Assembly (NCBI RefSeq): GCF_007065885.1
Contig: NZ_CP041409.1
Location: forward strand, 2,217,501-2,281,500
DNA length: 64,000 bases
Origin: Altererythrobacter sp. TH136
GTDB lineage: Bacteria; Pseudomonadota; Alphaproteobacteria; Sphingomonadales; Sphingomonadaceae
Direction: 5' to 3'
Below the pieces are notes generated by a model. The model worked only from the letters and a program-made list of their open reading frames with translations. It made no database searches and was not told the DNA's origin. A program made the translations under genes and the position numbers. Shown in pieces: positions 58,098 to 64,000 of the stretch (positions are counted from its first letter, which is position 1; each line of letters opens with the position of its first letter).

Positions 58098-59330
58098 CTA
58101 CTCGGCCGGCGCCGCGACCAGCGGCAGCGTTCGCCCGCGGCGGCGGAACAGCGCGCGCAATCGTTTGCCGAGCTTGGAGAACGCAGCCTCCAGGGCGCCG
58201 ATCGCCTGCCCGCCCGGGACATAGGCGACCCGCCAGTACATCCACAGGATCAAGGCTGCGAACAGGGCAAAGGGCAACCACAGCGCCAGCGTGGGATCGA
58301 ACCGGCCCAGCGTGGCCACGTCCTCTGCGTACTGATTGATCTTGTGATAGGAGACGACCATCACGATCGCCACGAACACCCCCAGCGCGCTGCTCGATCG
58401 CTTGGGCGGGACCGCCAGCGCCACCGCCAGCAGCGGCATCAGCAGCATCATCACCACTTCCACCAGGCGGAAGTTGAAGCTCGCCCGGCTGCCGTCACGC
58501 TGTTCTTCGGTGGTCTGCCGTTCTCCCCAGCCGATCCGCAGCAATTCGGGCAGGATATACTCGCGCTCGGCATCGCCGCGGCTGCGGAACTTGGCCACTG
58601 TGGGCAGGTCGATCGGCAGGTCGTGCCGGGTGAAGCTGAGCACCCGCGGGGTCGACCGGCCGCCCATGTCCTGCACGATCACCCCATCTGTCAGACGCAG
58701 GATGATCGTGTCGGGACTGTCGATTGTGGCGAGGAAAGAGCCTTCCTTGGCGGAGATCGACAGTACGTCGCCCTTGGTGCTGGAAACGCGCGCGAAGATG
58801 CCGATCAGCCGGCGCCCGTCGTCCTCGCTCCGCTCGATCCTGAGCGCCATGCGGTCCTTCAGGGTGGTGAATTCTCCCACCTTGATCGACGCGCCCAGCG
58901 CGCCCGAGCGCAATTCGTAGTCGAGCCGTTCGTACCAGTACCGGCTGACCGGCTGGACATAGAACACCAGCGCGATGTTCACCGCGATCAGCACTGCGGC
59001 GATGGCGTAGGGCACGCGCAGCAGCCGGGTATAGCCAAGCCCGACCGCGCGCATGATGTCCAGTTCGCTGGAGATGGCGAGCTTGCGGAACGCGAACAGG
59101 ATTCCCAGCAGCAGGCCCAGCGGGATCGCCAGCGATGCGTATTCGGGCATCATCGTCGCCAGCATCTTGAACACGACGTCGACCGGGCCACCCTGGACGG
59201 CCACGAAATCGAGCAAACGCAGCATCTTGTCGAGCACCAGCAGCGACGCGGCGAGCGCGAACACGCCCAGCATCGGGATGATCGTCAGCCGTAGGATGTA
59301 GCGGTCAAGAGCGGGCAGGAAATTGAACAA
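58098..59330 (-). CDS. lptF: LPS export ABC transporter permease LptF
   Basis: A 410-residue partner of LptG. The first helix block RYILRLTIIPMLGVFALAASLLVLDKMLRLLDFV and the coupling helix RKLAISSELDIMRAVGLG are conserved; a periplasmic beta-domain (about 125-265) and three C-terminal helices follow. The start is uncertain: the TTG at 59330 gives MFNFLPALDRYIL, close to the family N-terminus, and an ATG at 59390 would add 20 residues without homology. Followed by lptG. Confidence 0.9.
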   Translation of the reverse strand: MFNFLPALDRYILRLTIIPMLGVFALAASLLVLDKMLRLLDFVAVQGGPVDVVFKMLATMMPEYASLAIPLGLLLGILFAFRKLAISSELDIMRAVGLGYTRLLRVPYAIAAVLIAVNIALVFYVQPVSRYWYERLDYELRSGALGASIKVGEFTTLKDRMALRIERSEDDGRRLIGIFARVSSTKGDVLSISAKEGSFLATIDSPDTIILRLTDGVIVQDMGGRSTPRVLSFTRHDLPIDLPTVAKFRSRGDAEREYILPELLRIGWGERQTTEEQRDGSRASFNFRLVEVVMMLLMPLLAVALAVPPKRSSSALGVFVAIVMVVSYHKINQYAEDVATLGRFDPTLALWLPFALFAALILWMYWRVAYVPGGQAIGALEAAFSKLGKRLRALFRRRGRTLPLVAAPAE

Positions 59331-59440
59331 GGGCGGGTGCGGTCTTCTTGGCTGGTGGCGCGTGTTAGCGGCAAATCCGCCGCCGGTCATGCCCCGTCAG
59401 GGTGTGTCAACGCGCCTGCACCGCGCGCAGGATGTCAGTT

Positions 59441-59806
59441 TCAGGCTTTCTCCAGCGTGCATTGGAGGGGATGCTGGTTCTGGCGCGCGAAGTCCATCAC
59501 CTGGTTCACCTTCGTTTCGGCGACTTCATAGGGAAACACGCCGCACACGCCGACGCCCCGCTGGTGGACATGCAGCATCACCCGGGTAGCCTGTTCCATG
59601 TCCATCCGGAAAAACCGCTTCAGCACGATCACCACGAACTCCATCGGAGTGTAGTCGTCATTGAGCATCAGCACTTTGTACTGGCTGGGCTTCTTGGGCT
59701 TGGCACGGGTCTTGGTGGCGATACCGATCTGGTCGTCTGTGCCCTCGTCCTCGTCCCGCCCGGCGGAGCGGGTAGGGCTGGCGCAGGGGGGGAAGCGATC
59801 GGTCAT
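59441..59806 (-). CDS. clpS: ATP-dependent Clp protease adaptor ClpS
   Basis: A 121-residue N-end rule adaptor. A disordered N-terminal stretch precedes the core [17 protein letters not shown] (conserved Asn-Asp-Asp), [26 protein letters not shown], with the hydrophobic N-degron pocket. It delivers substrates with destabilising N-terminal residues to ClpAP. The ATG at 59806 is chosen over a longer open frame. Confidence 0.95.
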   Translation of the reverse strand: MTDRFPPCASPTRSAGRDEDEGTDDQIGIATKTRAKPKKPSQYKVLMLNDDYTPMEFVVIVLKRFFRMDMEQATRVMLHVHQRGVGVCGVFPYEVAETKVNQVMDFARQNQHPLQCTLEKA

Positions 59807-59887
59807 CAGGCGCGCAATATCGTATCGAACGGGCTGGCTGCAAGATGGCGAGCGCGAGTTAGGGCTGCGCAAGCGACCGCGGACACG

Positions 59888-59922
59888 AAAAACGGGCCGG
59901 ACGGCTCTCACCGTCCGGCCCG
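59888..59922 (-). terminator. Rho-independent terminator of the phasin gene
   Basis: CGGGCCGGACGG and CCGTCCGGCCCG form 12 perfect pairs with a six-base loop, followed on the minus strand by five T. It lies 25 bases after the phasin stop. Confidence 0.92.
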
Positions 59923-59946
59923 CTGATTGTTCGCCTGAAGCAATGC

Positions 59947-60711
59947 TTACGCGGCCACGTTCATCCGCTCGGCGGCCACGCTCATGCGGGTCGAGATCGG
60001 CGCGAACGCGTCGTTGACCAGCTTGACCGAAACTTCGGCGTTCCTGGAAGCGCGCGCGACCGCGGCGTCGAAGTTGCGGCGGGCGATCTCGCCCTGCAGC
60101 TTGAACAGCTCGGTCGGGCTCTTGACCGCGGCCATCGCCTTGAGGTCGGCGGTCAGGGTTTCGAAAGCGCCCTTGGCGGCTTCGATCTCATCGCGCGCCA
60201 TGTCCTGCACGCCGGTGCCCACGATCTTGCCCGATTCCACGAGCGCTTCGACGTTGCCCTTGGTGAACTCGGTCATCTCGCCGGCATAGGTCTGCAGCCG
60301 GTCGTAAGCGGCCTTGGCACGCTCCTGCGCCTGGGCGGCGGTGTTCTTGATGCCCTGGGTGAACTCTGTCGTCTGGGTGGTGGTGGTTTCCATGATCTTG
60401 TCCTTCAATTGCGAGATGGTGGGGATCGCACGCTGGGGAGCGGCGATAGTGTCTTGCCCGGCCGGCGCGGCCTGTTCGGCACGGTCGGGCGTGGAAGTGA
60501 CGGGGGCGTCGCTCTTGCGAGCGGCCTTCGCGGCGCTGAACTTGCGCCCTGACTTTCCGGTAGCCTTGGCCGGCGAAGTCTTCATGCCCGCAACCGCGAG
60601 GGCGATCTTGGACGTGTCAGTCGGGGAGACGTCGATTTTCGCGTCAGGCTTCGGCGCTTCCGCAGCTACGGCTTTGACGTTCTGACCCTGGTCATCGGCG
60701 GCATCGGCCAT
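59947..60711 (-). CDS. phaP: Phasin (PHA granule-associated protein)
   Basis: A 254-residue protein with a long Ala/Lys/Pro-rich N-terminal extension (about 1-105) that resembles histone-like or DNA-binding tails, followed by a helical Phasin_2-type domain (about 106-254) with [42 protein letters not shown]. Phasins coat polyhydroxyalkanoate granules. The PHA synthase gene lies immediately upstream on the same strand. Candidate TGCA-type operators sit before the start. Confidence 0.9.
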   Translation of the reverse strand: MADAADDQGQNVKAVAAEAPKPDAKIDVSPTDTSKIALAVAGMKTSPAKATGKSGRKFSAAKAARKSDAPVTSTPDRAEQAAPAGQDTIAAPQRAIPTISQLKDKIMETTTTQTTEFTQGIKNTAAQAQERAKAAYDRLQTYAGEMTEFTKGNVEALVESGKIVGTGVQDMARDEIEAAKGAFETLTADLKAMAAVKSPTELFKLQGEIARRNFDAAVARASRNAEVSVKLVNDAFAPISTRMSVAAERMNVAA

Positions 60712-60726
60712 CGGATTTCGCTCCTA

Positions 60727-60741
60727 TGTTGCACTGCACAA
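60727..60741. promoter_or_regulatory. TGCA-type operator candidate upstream of phaP
   Basis: TGTTGCACTGCACAA, an imperfect inverted repeat about 16 bases before the phaP start. A related copy in the opposite orientation (TTGTGCGGTGCAGCA) lies at 60773-60787. PhaR-type repressors bind TGCA-rich sequences near phasin genes; this is a candidate. Confidence 0.5.
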
Positions 60742-60772
60742 ATAAGCAGTAGAAGAGCGAAGTCAAGGATTT

Positions 60773-60787
60773 TTGTGCGGTGCAGCA
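60773..60787. promoter_or_regulatory. Second TGCA-type operator candidate upstream of phaP
   Basis: TTGTGCGGTGCAGCA matches the reverse complement of the element at 60727-60741 at 13 of 15 positions. Together they form a spaced inverted repeat in the phaC-phaP gap. Confidence 0.45.
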
Positions 60788-60818
60788 TTTGCGTCTGCTG
60801 CCGGAGTCGGTCAGCTGG

Positions 60819-62672
60819 TTATCGGGTCATCACATAGCGACCGGGGGCATCCTCGACCACCGTGTCTCCCGCCGCGCCGGGTACGCGCTTGCCCTCGGCG
60901 GGCACCATCGTGCCGCCGCGGTTTTCGATCCAGGCGCGCCAGTGCGGCCACCAGCTGCCCTTGTGCTCCGTCGCGCCCGCGACGAAATCATCCAGCGAGG
61001 CGGCAGCGCTGTCGCCGGTCCAGTACTGGTACTTGCCCGCGTCAGGATGGTTGACGACGCCCGCGATGTGGCCGGACCCGGCCAGCACGAACGTGGTGTC
61101 GCCGCGCACATGGCGGGTCATCCGCCAGACGCTTTCAGCCGGAGCGATGTGGTCCTCGCGCCCCGCCTGAATATAGATCGGGGTTTCGATCCGGGTCAGA
61201 TCGATCGGGGTGCCATCTGCTTCCAGCGCATCGGGCACCACCAGCTTGTTGCCGCGATAGAGGTCGCGCAGATAATCACCGTGCCATTTGGCGGGCAGGT
61301 TGGTGACGTCGCCGTTCCAGTGCAGCAGGTCGAACGCCGGGTAATCCTCGCCCAGCAGGTAGTTGTTGACCACGTAGTTCCAGATCAGGTCGCGCCCGCG
61401 CAGCAGGTTGAATGTCGCGGCCATGTATCGCCCGTCGAGATAGCCGTCCTTGGCGATGTTGCCGATCATCTCGAGCTGGCCATCGTCGATGAAATGCTTG
61501 AGCTCGCCCGCCTTCTCGAAATCGACCTGCGCGGTGAAGAAGGTGGCCGATGCGACCTTTCCGGCCTCGCCCCGCCGCGCCTGGATCGCGAGCACCGCCG
61601 CGAGCGTGGTCCCTGATACGCAGTACCCGATGGCATGGATGGCGGGCACGGCCAGCCGTTCACGGACAATGTCGATCGCCTCCATCTGGGCGCGGATGTA
61701 GTCGTCCCACACGACGTCCTTCATGCTCGCGTCGGCCGACTTCCAGCTGACGATGAATACGCTCAGTCCCTGATCTACCGCCCACTTGATGAAGCTTTTC
61801 TTCGGCGTCAGATCGAGGATGTAGAACCGGTTGATCCACGGCGGGAAGATCACCAGCGGGGTTTCGAGCACCTGATCGGTCGATGGGGAGTACTGGATCA
61901 GCTGATACAACGACCCCTCGTGCACCACCTTCCCCGGAGTGACGGCGATATTCTCGCCCAGCTTGAACGCATCGGGATCGGTATGCGTGAGCTGGCCACG
62001 CTCCAGATCCTGGATCAGGTGCCGCATCCCCTTTACCAGGTTCTCGCCCTTGCTCTCGATCGTGCGCTGGAGGACGACGGGGTTGGTGGCGAGGAAGTTG
62101 TCCGGGCTCATCGCCTCGACGAGCGCCTTGGTGGCGAAGGTCAACTGCTCCTTCTTTTCGGCGTCGATGCCCGGCGCCTGCTCGGCCGCCTTGGTCATGG
62201 TCTCGGCGACCATCAGGTAGGTCTGATGAAGCAGCGCGAACGCGGGATGGTTGCGCCACGCCGGATCGGCAAAGCGCTTGTCAGCGCGCGGCAGTTCAGG
62301 CTCGGCCGCGCCGGCGCTCATCGCACCGGCGGCGACGGTCTGCCACAGCTTCATGCCTTCTTCGGCCATGCTCTGCGTGGCGGCCAGGCCCTGCTGCGCA
62401 GCGGCTTGCCACCCCTGGCTCATCACCATGAACTGCATCGGGTCGAACGCATGGGCCGGATCGCCCGCCGCGCTGGCTTTGGCGGACACGAACTCCAGCC
62501 ACATCGCCTGCAGCTTGCGCGCAGTATCCGACCACGCGCCGATCTCGGCCCAGTCGGTCATCACCTGCGGCGTACCACCGGGCATGAGCCCACCCCACAC
62601 CTGGCGCATCGCGTCGCCCTGGCTGTTCCACAGCGCGGTGAACGGATCGGGGCTGCGGTCGTCGTCGGCCAT
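60819..62672 (-). CDS. phaC: Class I polyhydroxyalkanoate synthase
   Basis: A 617-residue polymerase of 3-hydroxyacyl-CoA into PHA. The N-terminal region (about 1-210) is helical; the alpha/beta-hydrolase catalytic half has PLVIFPPWINRFYILDLTP, FIVSWKSADAS, the nucleophile Cys in HAIGYCVSGTTLAAV (about residue 350), and the catalytic Asp and His in QAGREDHIAPAESV and SGHIAGVVNHPD. Length is normal for class I. Upstream of phaP on the same strand, with about 107 bases between them. Confidence 0.96.
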   Translation of the reverse strand: MADDDRSPDPFTALWNSQGDAMRQVWGGLMPGGTPQVMTDWAEIGAWSDTARKLQAMWLEFVSAKASAAGDPAHAFDPMQFMVMSQGWQAAAQQGLAATQSMAEEGMKLWQTVAAGAMSAGAAEPELPRADKRFADPAWRNHPAFALLHQTYLMVAETMTKAAEQAPGIDAEKKEQLTFATKALVEAMSPDNFLATNPVVLQRTIESKGENLVKGMRHLIQDLERGQLTHTDPDAFKLGENIAVTPGKVVHEGSLYQLIQYSPSTDQVLETPLVIFPPWINRFYILDLTPKKSFIKWAVDQGLSVFIVSWKSADASMKDVVWDDYIRAQMEAIDIVRERLAVPAIHAIGYCVSGTTLAAVLAIQARRGEAGKVASATFFTAQVDFEKAGELKHFIDDGQLEMIGNIAKDGYLDGRYMAATFNLLRGRDLIWNYVVNNYLLGEDYPAFDLLHWNGDVTNLPAKWHGDYLRDLYRGNKLVVPDALEADGTPIDLTRIETPIYIQAGREDHIAPAESVWRMTRHVRGDTTFVLAGSGHIAGVVNHPDAGKYQYWTGDSAAASLDDFVAGATEHKGSWWPHWRAWIENRGGTMVPAEGKRVPGAAGDTVVEDAPGRYVMTR

Positions 62673-62767
62673 TGATGCTCTCCGGGTGCGCTAGTTGTTT
62701 CACCAGCGTCGATATTCGCTTACAGCCAAACGCGCGGGTGCGCACCCCGCTCCAGCGATTGGGACCG

Positions 62768-63967
62768 ATGACCGACGAATTCTACCGCATGAAGCGCCTG
62801 CCGCCCTACGTGATCGCCGAAGTCAATGGGATGCGCGCGGCCGCCCGCGCGAGCGGCAAGGACATCATCGACCTGGGCATGGGGAACCCCGATCTGCCGC
62901 CCCCGCCGCACGTCATCGAAAAGCTGGTTGAGGTCGCGCAAAAGCCCGATGCCCACGGCTATTCGCAATCCAAGGGCATCCCCGGTCTGCGCCGTGCGCA
63001 GGCGAACTATTATGGCCGCCGTTTCGGGGTGGACCTCGATCCGGAAACCGAGGTCGTCGTCACGATGGGTTCGAAGGAGGGGCTCGCCAGCCTCGCCACC
63101 GCGATCACCGCGCCGGGCGATGTCGTGCTGGCGCCCAATCCCAGCTACCCGATCCACACCTTCGGGTTCATCATCGCCGGGGCCACCATCCGCAGCGTGC
63201 CGACTACGCCGGACGAGGATTATTTTCGCAGCCTGGAAAAGGCGATGGCCTTCACTGTGCCGCGGCCAAGCATCCTGGTGGTGAACTATCCCTCCAACCC
63301 CACGGCCGAGACGGTGGACCTGGCGTTCTATGAGCGGCTGGTGGCGTGGGCGAAGGAGAACCGGGTGTGGGTCATCTCCGACCTCGCCTATTCCGAGCTT
63401 TATTATGACGGCAAGCCGACCGTCTCGATCCTGCAGGTGCCGGGCGCGAAGGACATCGCGGTCGAGTTCACCTCGCTCAGCAAGACGTATTCGATGGCCG
63501 GCTGGCGGATCGGCTTCGCGGTCGGCAACCAGCAGCTGATCGCGGCGATGACGCGGGTGAAAAGCTACCTCGATTACGGCGCGTTCACCCCGATCCAGGC
63601 GGCCGCCTGCGCGGCGCTCAACGGCCCGCAGGACATAGTCGAGAAGAACCGCGCGCTGTATCACAAGCGGCGCGACGTGCTGGTCGAGGTGTTCGGGCGC
63701 GCCGGATGGGACATCCCGCCGCCCGCCGCCAGCATGTTCGCCTGGGCACCGCTGCCACCGGCACTGGCGCACATGGGCAGCCTGGAGTTTTCGAAGCAGA
63801 TGCTCACCCAGGCGCAAGTCGCGGTCGCGCCCGGCGTGGGCTACGGCGAGGACGGCGAGGGGTTCGTGCGCATCGCGCTGGTCGAGAACGAGCAGCGCCT
63901 GCGTCAGGCCGCGCGCAACGTGCGCCGCTGGTTCCAGTCGATGGGGGTGAACGCCAGCGCCGCCTGA
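62768..63967 (+). CDS. alaC: Pyridoxal-phosphate aminotransferase, alanine transaminase AlaC type
   Basis: A 399-residue class I aminotransferase. It begins FYRMKRLPPYVIAEVNGMRAAAR, has IDLGMGNPDLP, VNYPSNPTAETVD (Asn-Pro-Thr), ISDLAYSELYYDG, the Schiff-base Lys in TSLSKTYSMAGWRIGFAVG and the carboxylate-binding Arg in FVRIALVENEQRL. This matches AlaC-type glutamate-pyruvate aminotransferases. The ATG at 62768 is chosen for homology. It is divergent from phaC. Confidence 0.88.
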   Translation: MTDEFYRMKRLPPYVIAEVNGMRAAARASGKDIIDLGMGNPDLPPPPHVIEKLVEVAQKPDAHGYSQSKGIPGLRRAQANYYGRRFGVDLDPETEVVVTMGSKEGLASLATAITAPGDVVLAPNPSYPIHTFGFIIAGATIRSVPTTPDEDYFRSLEKAMAFTVPRPSILVVNYPSNPTAETVDLAFYERLVAWAKENRVWVISDLAYSELYYDGKPTVSILQVPGAKDIAVEFTSLSKTYSMAGWRIGFAVGNQQLIAAMTRVKSYLDYGAFTPIQAAACAALNGPQDIVEKNRALYHKRRDVLVEVFGRAGWDIPPPAASMFAWAPLPPALAHMGSLEFSKQMLTQAQVAVAPGVGYGEDGEGFVRIALVENEQRLRQAARNVRRWFQSMGVNASAA

Positions 63968-64000
63968 CGGCTTGGCACGGGCGGGGCGCTCCCCACATCG

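Overview
The window reads as chromosome of a high-GC alphaproteobacterium of the order Sphingomonadales (Erythrobacteraceae/Sphingomonadaceae type). The reasons are the gene set (DUF1134/EipA protein, Tim44-like adaptor next to mltA, class I PHA synthase with phasin, MoxR/DUF58 cluster) and a complete NepR-EcfG-PhyR general stress response. Almost all of it is dense core genome. I see no insertion sequence, integrase, CRISPR array or rRNA. Identification rests on reading translated sequence and motifs only; no database search was run.

Layout. 1-2141 is visibly AT-richer, gene-poor and carries three unfamiliar minus-strand genes; it abuts the 3' end of a tRNA-Ser(GCU), a classical island attachment position. 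2.4-11.8 kb: DUF1134 protein, aromatic aminotransferase with GNAT, DUF4136 lipoprotein, trpS-murJ, secB, then tim44-like-mltA-smr. 11.8-16.5 kb: a peroxide-defence block ahpC-ahpF-katG. 16.7-21 kb: two PilZ proteins, aroC, and ruvA-doxX-ruvB with doxX translationally coupled on both sides. 21.2-30.7 kb: a Ser/Thr-repeat protein with a PEP-CTERM-like tail, acnA, an EamA transporter, two convergent L,D-transpeptidases, ispG, and a ZntB/CorA transporter. 31.9-38.1 kb: a tightly overlapped six-gene cluster DUF4129-DUF4350-MoxR-DUF58-SpoIIM-RDD. 38.1-48.2 kb: pheA, membrane cytochrome c, rlmE-ppx, tRNA-Gln(CUG), an RluE-like synthase, a LOG-family protein, glmM-DUF1272-thiD, a dicarboxylate-type symporter and Fe-SOD.

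48.3-57 kb is the most interesting stretch. It holds the general stress response locus: ecfG and nepR, a divergently transcribed CHASE/HWE histidine kinase, phyR, a single-domain response regulator, and between phyR and that regulator a strong candidate small RNA with a C-rich loop and a near-perfect terminator. GGAAC-N16/17-(C/G)GTT boxes, the known EcfG promoter pattern, lie upstream of nepR, the kinase, phyR, the single-domain regulator and a small repeat lipoprotein. The nepR and kinase boxes are the same palindrome-like element read in both directions.

57-64 kb: lptF-lptG, clpS, phasin and PHA synthase, and an AlaC-type aminotransferase at the right edge. Together the window covers envelope building (MurJ, MltA, Ldt, LptFG, GlmM), peroxide defence, stress signalling and carbon storage. 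Candidate operators link some of these: a shared 9-mer upstream of ahpC and katG, and related TGCA-type palindromes upstream of ahpC and phaP.
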